Positions 35,219 through 44,100 of a DNA stretch of 64,000 bases are shown one piece after another. A model generated the notes under the pieces. The model saw only the letters and a program-made list of their open reading frames with translations, was not told the DNA's origin and did not search any database. The DNA is taken from positions 1-64,000 of the forward strand of contig NZ_VCIX01000077.1 in NCBI RefSeq assembly GCF_006345825.1. The letters run 5' to 3'. This DNA is from Paenibacillus paridis. GTDB lineage: Bacteria; Bacillota; Bacilli; Paenibacillales; Paenibacillaceae. Each line of letters starts with the position of its first letter. Position 1 is the stretch's first letter. A program made the position numbers and the translations under genes.

Positions 35219-35989
35219 TTATTTGCTCAAAAAATTGCTTTTCATCCATTCCATGCTTTCAGCTACAGCCTCAAGCGGAGGGTTCGCGCAAGTGTCCTGC
35301 TCGACAATTAGCCACTCAACAGAAGCTTTCGAAGCAGCGTCGATAATATCCAGCAGCGGCAGATCGCCTCTACCCAGCTCAACCGTATCGATTTGCTCGC
35401 CTTTTACGCCTGCGCGGAAATCCTTCAAGTGAAGAAGCGGCAAACGGCCAGCATATTTCGCGATATAGGCAAGCGGATCTACGCCTGAATACTGCACCCA
35501 ACCGATATCCATTTCAACCTGCAAATGCTGCGCATCAATACGCTCGTACATCGCATCAAATACGATTTGGCCATCAATTTCCACTTCGAATTCAAACTCA
35601 TGGTTATGGTAAGCAAAAGTAATGCCCGCCTCGCGGAAACGCTTTCCATACTCTTCGAATTTCACGAGATGCCCGCGCCAAGCTTCCGTATCGCGCGCGT
35701 CAGCAGGCAACCATGGACAGATCGCATATTTCGCACCGATCGTCTGAAGGTAGGCAATTTCCTCGTCAAGCTGGCTCTCAAGGAGATGCAAGCCGATGTG
35801 GCTGCCGATTGCTTTCAGGTTCAGCTCTTGCAGCAAGTCGCGCATAGCTTCCGCTTTGATGTCGCCATATCCCGCAAATTCAACGCCTTCATAGCCCATT
35901 GCAGCAACCTTGCGAAGCGTGCCTTCAAAGTCCTGAGCCGTTGCATCGCGTACTGTGTACAACTGCAAACCTACGTTCATTCGTGTCAT
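35219..35989 (-). CDS. Sugar phosphate isomerase/epimerase family (xylose isomerase-like TIM barrel)
   Basis: A 256-residue AP-endonuclease-2-type TIM barrel. Motifs: GLQLYTVRDA at the start, AYHNHEFEFE and EMDIGWVQYSGVDP (metal-ligand Glu/His/Asp set), and LLHLKDFRAG later, with EQDTC near the end. Members epimerise or isomerise keto sugars, or dehydrate inositol intermediates; the exact activity is not known. GGGAG precedes the ATG by ten nt. Co-transcribed with the oxidoreductase that follows. Confidence 0.83.
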   Translation of the reverse strand: MTRMNVGLQLYTVRDATAQDFEGTLRKVAAMGYEGVEFAGYGDIKAEAMRDLLQELNLKAIGSHIGLHLLESQLDEEIAYLQTIGAKYAICPWLPADARDTEAWRGHLVKFEEYGKRFREAGITFAYHNHEFEFEVEIDGQIVFDAMYERIDAQHLQVEMDIGWVQYSGVDPLAYIAKYAGRLPLLHLKDFRAGVKGEQIDTVELGRGDLPLLDIIDAASKASVEWLIVEQDTCANPPLEAVAESMEWMKSNFLSK

Positions 35990-36142
35990 GTGAGCTGCAC
36001 TCCCTTATATTTTTGATTTTAGTGTATTGGATTTTGCTTTACGCCTTTCATTATATCGACAGTCATCTATGAAAAACAGCTGTTTAATTATCCTTTTCTT
36101 ATGCGATTTTGGTCAATGCTTGTTTATTTCGCTTAGAATACA

Positions 36143-36189
36143 AGAGCAGCCCTGCGAAAGCCAACCTTCGGCCTCCGCAGAGCTGCTCT
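36143..36189 (-). terminator. Terminator-like hairpin after yicI
   Basis: AGAGCAGC and GCTGCTCT arms with inner CTGCG/CGCAG. The following U-tract is poor (TTGTATTCT), so termination may be weak. Confidence 0.55.
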
Positions 36190-36199
36190 ACCCTGTCAT

Positions 36200-38521
36200 T
36201 TAGATATGAATCGTAAACGCCAATGATTTTGAGCTTGGTGAGAGCTTAATCACATTCCCATTCACTTCAGCATTTACGCCATCTACGGAAATGATGTCGC
36301 CATGCCCTTTAATGCCAAACGAGAATGGTTTGCTGCTTCCGTCCACCTTCACAGAAATCGCATTTCCTTCGCGGCTTGCGGATACGGTAAGCTCTGTCGC
36401 GCCTTTTACGTTACGCACAAGAGTTTCTGCTGTTTTGCCATCCTCCAAGTTATGAAGCTCTAGCAATACGCCGTCCGCGTAATCGTAGTCCGGACGTATG
36501 TCATTAGCGCCCAATGCGATAATCGAGTTCGGACGAACGAACAAAGGCAAGCTGAAGAAATCATATTTCTCCTTGCGCCATGAACCGCCTTCTACCACCT
36601 CGCCCGTCAGCAAGTGCGTCCATTTGCCGGCTGGCAAGTAATACGTAACATTGCCTTGCTCATTAAATATAGGAGCGACAAGCAAGGAGTCTCCAAGCAT
36701 GTATTGACGGTCCAAAATTTCGCTAGTCGGATCTTCAGGGAATTCAAGTACCATGGCACGCATCGAAGGCAAACCAAATTCGGTTGCCTGAACGGCTGTA
36801 TTGAACAAGTAAGGCATAATGCGGCATTTCAGCTTCGTGAAGAAACGCGTCACATCTACGGCTTCTGTATCGTAAGCCCAAGGCACCCGGTACGATTTGC
36901 TGCCATGCAGACGGCTGTGGCTCGATAACAAGCCGAAGGCAAGCCAGCGCTTGAATACATGCTCAGGTGCCGTATTCTCAAAGCCGCCGATATCGTGGCT
37001 CCAGAAACCGAAGCCGGAAATCCCGAGCGACAAGCCGCCGCGCAGACTCTCTGCCATCGATTCATAATCCGCGTAGCAATCCCCGCCCCAGTGAACAGGG
37101 AACTTTTGGCCGCCAGCCGTAGCCGAACGCGCGAACAGAGCTGCCTCGTTCTTGCCAAGCTTCTCTTCAAGCACTTCAAATACAACTTTATTGTAGAGCT
37201 GCGTGTAGTAATTGTGCATTTTCATCGGATCAGAGCCGTCAAAATAAACTACATCCGTAGGGATGCGCTCGCCGAAGTCCGTTTTGAAGCTGTCGACGCC
37301 CATATCTACAAGCTCGCGCAAGTAGCTTGCGTACCAATCGCAAGCAGCCGGATTGGTGAAGTCAACAAGAGACATGCCTGGCTGCCATAGGTCCCACTGC
37401 CATACGTCTCCGTTTGGTTTTTTGACCAAGTAGCCGTTTTGCTTTCCTTCTTCGAACAAGCGCGAACGCTGTGCGATGTAAGGATTGATCCAAACGCAAA
37501 TTTTCAGCCCTTTTTCTTTCAAGCGAGTCAGCATGCCAACCGGATCCGGGAACACGCGCTCATCCCATTTGAAATCCGTCCAGTGGAACTCGCGCATCCA
37601 GAAGCAATCGAAGTGGAAGACGTGCAGCGGCAGGTCTCGTTCCGCCATGCCGTCAACGAATGAATTAACGGTTTCTTCATCGTAGTTCGTTGTAAAGGAT
37701 GTCGTCAGCCATAATCCGAATGTCCATGCCGGCGGCAGGGATGGCTTGCCCGTCAAATCGGTGTAACGGTTAAGCACTTCCTTCATGCTTGGGCCGTCGA
37801 TGATGAAATATTCAAGCGATTCGCCAGCCACGCTAAATTGTGCTTTTTTAACTTTTTCCGATGCAATTTCGAACGAAACAAGCTCAGGATGATTGACGAA
37901 TACGCCATATCCTTTGTTTGTAATGTAGAAGGGAATGTTTTTGTAGGCTTGCTCGGAGCTTGTGCCGCCATCTTTGTTCCATAGGTCTACGACTTGTCCG
38001 TTTCTTACAAATGGCGTAAAGCGTTCGCCTAGACCATAGACCCACTCGCCTACGCCAATATCCAGCTCTTCGCGCATAAACGTATTCCCGTTGTCTTCTT
38101 TAATGTAAGCCATCGATTTTTGCGTGCTGCCTGTAATGCGTTCGCCGCCGCGGTAGAAATCAACCGCCCAAACCGGACCTTTGCGAATATGAACGCTTAG
38201 ATTGCCGCTGGTCAGCACAGCTTCGTTTTCATTTTCTTCTATTATAACGTGGTTGCCTGTCGCTTGGGACAGCTCGAATGCAGGTCCTCGTTCCGCAACG
38301 CCAGCGTGATGCACAAGCTTAACTCCAATAATGCCTGGTAATGGAGAATGGAAATGAACCGTCAGCAGCATCGTATCGAGCATATTTGACCGGTTAACGA
38401 TCGGCTGCGGCGATGCGTATGCCGTCAGCTTGCCGTCTCTTTGTTCAAAATCATGAACCTGTACCGCTCCTAATACTTTGTATTCATCACGAATGAGCCA
38501 GTTGCCGTCTGTAAATTTCAT
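36200..38521 (-). CDS. yicI: Alpha-xylosidase (GH31, YicI-like)
   Basis: A 773-residue cytosolic GH31 enzyme collinear with E. coli YicI. It releases alpha-linked xylose, as from xyloglucan isoprimeverose units. The nucleophile is about D415 (SFKTDFGERIP) and the acid/base about D481 (HWGGDCYADYE), in agreement with D416 and D482 of YicI. WLTTSFTTNYDE and the HDIGGFENTAPEHV block are conserved. The ATG start gives the MKFTDGNWLI N-terminus; an in-frame TTG four codons upstream overlaps the SD. Divergent from an AraC regulator, its likely controller. Not adjacent to an obvious xyloside transporter. Confidence 0.93.
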   Translation of the reverse strand: MKFTDGNWLIRDEYKVLGAVQVHDFEQRDGKLTAYASPQPIVNRSNMLDTMLLTVHFHSPLPGIIGVKLVHHAGVAERGPAFELSQATGNHVIIEENENEAVLTSGNLSVHIRKGPVWAVDFYRGGERITGSTQKSMAYIKEDNGNTFMREELDIGVGEWVYGLGERFTPFVRNGQVVDLWNKDGGTSSEQAYKNIPFYITNKGYGVFVNHPELVSFEIASEKVKKAQFSVAGESLEYFIIDGPSMKEVLNRYTDLTGKPSLPPAWTFGLWLTTSFTTNYDEETVNSFVDGMAERDLPLHVFHFDCFWMREFHWTDFKWDERVFPDPVGMLTRLKEKGLKICVWINPYIAQRSRLFEEGKQNGYLVKKPNGDVWQWDLWQPGMSLVDFTNPAACDWYASYLRELVDMGVDSFKTDFGERIPTDVVYFDGSDPMKMHNYYTQLYNKVVFEVLEEKLGKNEAALFARSATAGGQKFPVHWGGDCYADYESMAESLRGGLSLGISGFGFWSHDIGGFENTAPEHVFKRWLAFGLLSSHSRLHGSKSYRVPWAYDTEAVDVTRFFTKLKCRIMPYLFNTAVQATEFGLPSMRAMVLEFPEDPTSEILDRQYMLGDSLLVAPIFNEQGNVTYYLPAGKWTHLLTGEVVEGGSWRKEKYDFFSLPLFVRPNSIIALGANDIRPDYDYADGVLLELHNLEDGKTAETLVRNVKGATELTVSASREGNAISVKVDGSSKPFSFGIKGHGDIISVDGVNAEVNGNVIKLSPSSKSLAFTIHI

Positions 38522-38572
38522 GGACTGAACCAACCTTCCTGTTTTGTTTTATTTGCAATCCTTCATAATTGC

Positions 38573-38578
38573 ATTATA
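38573..38578 (-). promoter_or_regulatory. -10 box of yicI
   Basis: TATAAT on the reverse strand 52 bp before the start; the -35 region is weak, consistent with activator dependence. Confidence 0.4.
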
Positions 38579-38692
38579 CTGATAATTAATCGAACTAATC
38601 TAACAGAATAATGCTCATCTATAGCACTATTTTGACGATCTGCCTCTGATGAAAGCCAAACCTAACGATACCTGCGCAGGAGGCTGTAACAA

Positions 38693-39604
38693 ATGGATCA
38701 AACCACTCGTCATTCATTGAAGGAAGACCGTCTGCATGGCGACAATATGTTCCCGCTTGCCGCCTATTGGATTAAGCATCCGGAGGCGGGCATACCTGTG
38801 CTGGATTGCCACTGGCATGCAGAAGCCGAATTTTTTTACGTGCTTGAAGGCGAAGTGCTGTTTCAGGTTGATACCGATTATTTTCCCGTACGAGCGGGCG
38901 AGGCGGTATTTATCGACGGCGGCGATATCCACGCGGGCCATGCCCTTGGAGACGAAGCCTGCTCTTTTTGCGCCATCGTGTTCGATACCCATATGCTCGC
39001 AAGTGCTAGTTATGATGCTGCGCAGGAGCGTTTTATCTCCCCCCTGCAGGATAAGAAACGTACGTTTCCAAGGCATATTACTCCGGACACCGAATGGGGA
39101 ACTGCCCTGCTCCAGCATTTGCAATGCATCATGAAAGCTTATGAGAGCCAGCCTCTCGGCCTGGAGCTTGCCGTTAAGGGACGTTTGTATCTGATGCTCC
39201 AAGAAATCGCGGAGCAAGGCTGCTTCTGCAACCGCACAGAGGCAAGCATGGCCGATACGACCAAAATCGACAGGCTGAAGAAAGCCATTGTCTATATGCA
39301 GCAAAATTTTCACCGTCCGGTTCGCATCTCTGAAATCGCCGACCAGATTCCCATGAGCGAAGGACAATTTTGCCGCTTCTTTAAGACGATGACAAGGCAG
39401 ACGCCTATTGAATACTTAAACGCGTACAGGATCAGGCAAGCTACCGAGCTGCTGCTGAAGCCCGAGCTCAAAATATCAGCCGTAGCGCTAGATGTCGGTT
39501 TCGATCACATCAGTTACTTCGTTAAAGTATTTCGCAAAATGATGAAATGTACACCTTCCCAGTTCCGAAAAAAACAGGTGGACGTGCCAGAACGCCGGGG
39601 ATAA
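38693..39604 (+). CDS. AraC-family regulator with cupin domain
   Basis: A 303-residue protein. The N-terminal cupin (about 20-110) carries DCHWHAEAEFFYVLEGE and an IDGGDIHAGHAL block, a sugar-binding type jelly roll. Two HTH motifs of AraC type occupy about 200-297: RPVRISEIADQIPMSEGQFCRFFKTMTRQTP and ISAVALDVGFDHISYFVKVFRKMMKCTPSQFR-like sequence. Divergent to the alpha-xylosidase gene with a 171-bp shared intergenic region, so it probably regulates it in response to a xyloside or related sugar. Confidence 0.88.
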   Translation: MDQTTRHSLKEDRLHGDNMFPLAAYWIKHPEAGIPVLDCHWHAEAEFFYVLEGEVLFQVDTDYFPVRAGEAVFIDGGDIHAGHALGDEACSFCAIVFDTHMLASASYDAAQERFISPLQDKKRTFPRHITPDTEWGTALLQHLQCIMKAYESQPLGLELAVKGRLYLMLQEIAEQGCFCNRTEASMADTTKIDRLKKAIVYMQQNFHRPVRISEIADQIPMSEGQFCRFFKTMTRQTPIEYLNAYRIRQATELLLKPELKISAVALDVGFDHISYFVKVFRKMMKCTPSQFRKKQVDVPERRG

Positions 39605-39701
39605 CGGGTTAACATGCAGCCGCAGTAAGCCTTTTTGCCAAAAGTTACAGCTTTGTAACCAAATTCTCACCGAATTTTAAGAATTATTTAATAATTGTCA
39701 G

Positions 39702-39738
39702 TTACACTATAAAAAAAATACTTTACACTATAAAAAAA
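39702..39738 (+). repeat. 21-bp-spaced direct repeat upstream of a small gene
   Basis: TTACACTATAAAAAAA occurs at 39702 and 39723, exactly 21 bp apart (two helical turns). Each copy contains a -10-like TATAAA. Could be a duplicated operator or promoter. Confidence 0.6.
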
Positions 39739-39764
39739 TCCTTAACGGGATGGAGGACCATACC

Positions 39765-39992
39765 ATGAAAACGATGCTGATGTTCCAAAATAAAACGATA
39801 CCCGTCTACTTAACCGATACGAATAAACAAGCCATTGAAAAACTGTCTACCGTTCTTAACCGCAAGCTGACCACTGGCAAAAACGCTTTGAAAACCTGTC
39901 TTAAATCTTTAATCAGCGTAGAGATTGTTGGCAGCGAAGCAACGCTTCACTCCTATTTCGAGCGTGATACATTAACGATTTCACTTTACTAA
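39765..39992 (+). CDS. Small hypothetical protein
   Basis: A 75-residue soluble basic protein (MKTMLMFQNKTIPVYLTDTN start) with no helix or cysteine pattern, no recognised family. GGAGG is eight nt before the ATG and a strong terminator follows, so it is likely a real gene. The tail (ATLHSYFERDTLTISLY) suggests a beta-rich fold. The two-copy direct repeat lies just upstream. Confidence 0.55.
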   Translation: MKTMLMFQNKTIPVYLTDTNKQAIEKLSTVLNRKLTTGKNALKTCLKSLISVEIVGSEATLHSYFERDTLTISLY

Positions 39993-40005
39993 GTAATGGC
40001 AGCCA

Positions 40006-40049
40006 AAGAAGCCCCGCAAAGTCATATCGACTGTGCGGGGCTTCTTTTT
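40006..40049 (+). terminator. Terminator of the small gene
   Basis: AAGAAGCCCCGCA and TGCGGGGCTTCTT arms followed by Ts. Confidence 0.88.
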
Positions 40050-40165
40050 GTTGTAAGGCAGCCTGTACAGCATGTTTGCTGCAACTATAGTGAACCTAAA
40101 CATTGTATCATTAACTTTTGGGTTATATACTAAAAGAAACCAAACGGAATGAGGACTCTAGTCGC

Positions 40166-41065
40166 ATGAACATTGAGGTAAACAGCCGCAATCTCAAATT
40201 TCTTGAATGCTTCGCATCAGAAACAAGAATCAAGATGATCGAGCTATTAAATCATAAACCAATGAACATCAAGGATCTGGCAGAGGCGCTCGGCATATCA
40301 TCGGCGATCGTCACCAAGCATATTCAAAAGCTTGAAGAAGCAGCGATCGTTACGACGGAAAGCGTGCCAAGCACTAGAGGTAGGCAAAAAATTTGCCATC
40401 TCACGCTGGATTCGGCGACACTGCAATTTCGAGTGAAAGAAAAGCCCGATCAAAACCGCTACGCCGTTTCGATTCCGATCGGGCAATATTCAAATTACGA
40501 GGTCAAGCCAACCTGCGGACTTGCGTCTAGCACCAAAATTATCGGCATGGTCGACGATCCCCGTTATTTCTCCGACCCCGAGCATGTGAAGGCGAGCCAT
40601 CTCTGGTTTGGCAGCGGCTTTATTGAATACCGCATTCCTAATTACTTAGTTGGCAAACAAACCGTTAGAAGCTTGTCCATCTCGCTTGAAATCTGCTCGG
40701 AAGCGCCTCATTACAACGAAAATTGGCCCTCTGATCTTTCCTTCTACATCAACGACAGATGTCTCGGTACCTGGACATGCCCAGGCGACTTTGGAGCCGT
40801 AAGAGGTGTCTATACGCCAGAATGGTGGGATCTCGGGACCCAGCATGGGCTGCTAAAGCAAATCACCGTCGACTCGGAAGGAGCCTTTATCGACGGCATC
40901 CGCATGTCCGACACTGCGGTAAACGATCTCAACTTAAGCATCGGCGAGGATATCCGGTTCCGCATTAGCGCGCCGGAAACGGCGGCGCACAGCGGCGGCC
41001 TCAGCATGTTCGGCAAGCAGTTCGGCAATTATGATCAAGATATTCAGGTTTATGTTGCTTACTAA
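40166..41065 (+). CDS. ArsR-like winged-helix regulator with long C-terminal domain
   Basis: A 299-residue protein. An N-terminal wHTH (about 1-75: ASETRIKMIELLNHKPMNIKDLAEALGISSAIVTKHI-like) is followed by an unusual 220-residue C-terminal region, largely beta-rich (CGLASSTKIIGMVDDP, SLSISLEICSEAPHYNENWPSDLSFYIND). This resembles COG4189-type predicted regulators. The C-terminal part may sense a carbohydrate or other ligand; that is inference. The ATG has GAGGAC about nine nt upstream. Its neighbour on the other strand, across a shared terminator, is the giant secreted protein gene. Confidence 0.7.
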   Translation: MNIEVNSRNLKFLECFASETRIKMIELLNHKPMNIKDLAEALGISSAIVTKHIQKLEEAAIVTTESVPSTRGRQKICHLTLDSATLQFRVKEKPDQNRYAVSIPIGQYSNYEVKPTCGLASSTKIIGMVDDPRYFSDPEHVKASHLWFGSGFIEYRIPNYLVGKQTVRSLSISLEICSEAPHYNENWPSDLSFYINDRCLGTWTCPGDFGAVRGVYTPEWWDLGTQHGLLKQITVDSEGAFIDGIRMSDTAVNDLNLSIGEDIRFRISAPETAAHSGGLSMFGKQFGNYDQDIQVYVAY

Positions 41066-41097
41066 TAGTTGCACAGGATAACCTTCGTGCAGCAAGG

Positions 41098-41136
41098 AAA
41101 AAGCCGAGCGGATCGTTCCCATCCACTCGGCTTTTA
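41098..41136. terminator. Bidirectional terminator
   Basis: AAAAGCCGAG and CTCGGCTTTT arms with inner GGAT/ATCC, between the regulator and the giant gene. Confidence 0.85.
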
Positions 41137-41174
41137 AGGTTATTTTGCAATGTAAGCCTGACGCAACACCACTT

Positions 41175-44100
41175 TTATTCGTTAACTGGAGCCTCATTCG
41201 CAAGCAGCTCGGGACTAACGGAATGCCGTTCGAACTTGACAGCATCAACCCTCGTATAGATCATATCGGCAGGAAGCGTTGGCGGGTCAACCGTTGTAGG
41301 AGTAACTCTGGTTAAGCGAACATACTCGCTCCCGTCTCCCGTAAAGTCGAACGTTCCTAGATTAACCCATCCCGATGAACCGACTGTTGCATCGATATAC
41401 GTAACCTCGGTACCCGACTGATGCTTCACTTCCACTTTCACATGATTATCGTTTGCCGTTGTATGGACAAGCTTGTAGATGGAGACCGTATATGTCCCCT
41501 CTGGGAACTGGCCTTTCCACGTGGCTGATGATCCTTGAACGGTAGAATAGCGGGACTTCACCCCTATTTTGTATCCGGCTAAATTGCTTTGGCTCCAAGA
41601 CCCTTCGGTCGTGTATAGCCCCGTTGTATTTGTACTGTCGACGATAACCGTTAAGTCTTTGATCGTTATGGCCAAAGGTGGTGTTGTTAAGGTCACTCCG
41701 TCAAGCGTGACCGTGGCCCATACCTCAATGTGATCCGTTTCCCCATCGAGATGTAGAAGGGTCAAGCTGCCGCTGGTGTCCACTTCAGCCAGATCCGTAC
41801 GATCAACGAAATACTGCACATTGGCCTGTGTCAGATCACCGATCAGACCGTTATCCAAATAGCCGGTTACGCTCAATTGTGCGGTTTGAGTCATCTGGAG
41901 CTCGTTCCGATCGGACAGGATCACCGCAGACTCCAATTGCGGCATACTATTCGGGTCCACCCACATGATTGCATCGGCAACTACCCGCGACTTGTTGGCC
42001 TTATTGGTTAGCTCCACATACCCGCTATCGCCTGCAGCAAAAGGATAATCGCCTAGGTGCACCCAAGTGCCTTTCGCCGTTGTCTCATCAACGGTAACCG
42101 TTTCGGAGCCCCCGCTATAATAAACGGTAAATGAGGCATTCGTTGCCCAATTTTCACTCGCAGCGGTTATTTGCGGAAGCTTGTAATACACACTGTAAGT
42201 CACGCTTTCCGGCAGCTCCGGCCGCCACATGATTTTGCTTGTAGCTGTGCCGGCCGTCGATTTGGCATACACATAATTATCATAGTAATAATCGTTAGCC
42301 GTCGTATCTCTTATCCAGGCTCCTTCTGTCTCCGCCTCCGTATTATCCACAATGATAGACGAACCATCCTGCCAATCGGGTTGGACTGGAGCTGCCGTTA
42401 CCTGATCAGACAGATAGAGTGTCCGCTTGCGGGTCTGTTTCCCGTCCGATTCCACGTAATAAGTGAAGGTTTCGGATAAATCGTTCACCCGAATCGACCA
42501 TTCCATCGGATATATCGTATCCGGGATGGTCGTATACGTAGCCCCGCCATCCAAGGAATAATGGATTGTCGCCGGTTTGGTCGTTTTTGCTTGCACATAA
42601 GCATCATAAACAGTTTCGTCAGGCTTTACGATCAGCATGCCTTTAACCGCATCGATTGGACTATGGATATCGAAGAAATAGCTTGCATCCGATGAATCGG
42701 CCGTTCTTACCTGATGCAGCGGCACGTCAATATTAAGTCCCTCTACGATAATAGCGGTTATTCCCTTGCTCGATACCGTAGCTTGTATGCTTCCGCCACT
42801 CATAAGCGCTTGCTCTGGCGTGCCATTATCTCGGATGATGGTTACGGTATAATCCTGTGCCGGGTTGAACCCAATGATTTGCGCATTCAGTTCAATCGAA
42901 GTCTGAACTTCATCGGACGATGAATTGCTTAGCCCGATATAAAATTTATCCCCGCTCTCTCCCGTTATCCAGTTTAATTGAGGATCGTTCGTCTGGATAA
43001 TCCCCTTGGGCATCCAGAGCCAAACGTCGGAATTGCCGTAGAAATGACCTGGTTTATTGCCATAAAGGTGATATTTAAACCATAAAAAATTCGTTTCGAA
43101 TACGGAAGGAAAGGCAATGCTCCCGTTCGATTTCAAGGATTGTTCACTGATCAAATAATCCATCGTTTGCCCGAGCTGCCCCGGTATATGGTGATAATAG
43201 ATGGATGTAGCCCCGCTTGGTCCTTCCAAAGGGAAATCCGGTTCAAGTTGGCTGACGGCAAAGCCCTTATAGTAATAACCCGGATAGCTGGAATACCGTC
43301 CAATAACCGCATTATGAGCGATATCCTGCAGCAGTTTATCACCTGTATAGAGCGACAATCTCAGCATGAATGGGGCTTCCTGGGCATTCATCCGATAATA
43401 GCCGGTTGTACTTCCCGCTTCAAACGTCAATCCGCTCGGAGAAACAAGCCAACTATCCGCTTGTACGCCTCCGGCTACGTCTTCTGGGAGCTTGCTCCGA
43501 GGATATTGGTATTTCCCACTTTCCAGCCAATGGAACGACTCCGCGTAATTATACGTCTCGGGCTGCGGAATCGTAACGGTGCCTTCAGGAACTGGACGGG
43601 CAACGAACATGGTGGCATACCGTTTGGCTTCCTTGTATGCGGCATTTAAATATTTGGGATCCTGAGTTTCCTCGTAAAGCTCCAAAATCTCCATCCACAG
43701 CTTGCTGTAATAATAAATGAACTCATTTTTGCTCACATTGACGGATTCAGGAGTATCGATATGCTGCAGGATGTAGCTGTCGGCTGCATCCTTGGCAGCC
43801 TGTAAATACTGCGCCTCTCCCGTCATACGATACATCATGAGGGGCTGAATGACAGGCCCTCGGTCTTTCTGTTCAGGATCGCGTACGAGGTATTCTTCCT
43901 CTGCCAGCGCCCTAATTCCTGCCGAAGTGCCCATCATCTGATTAACAGCGGCTACGCTTGAAACATCGAACGGCAGGGTAGCCATTTTCCATAACGAAGG
44001 CACCCCGTATACTTTCTTCTGCGTCGGCGACCAACCGATGCCATTTCGCGATACGCCATACTGGACGGACGGCAAAGCTCTCGTATCGTAAAGCTGATCG

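Noticed and set aside
36143..36189. Strong intrinsic terminator after yicI
   Set aside because: The stem is good but the U-tract is poor, so it is listed only as terminator-like.
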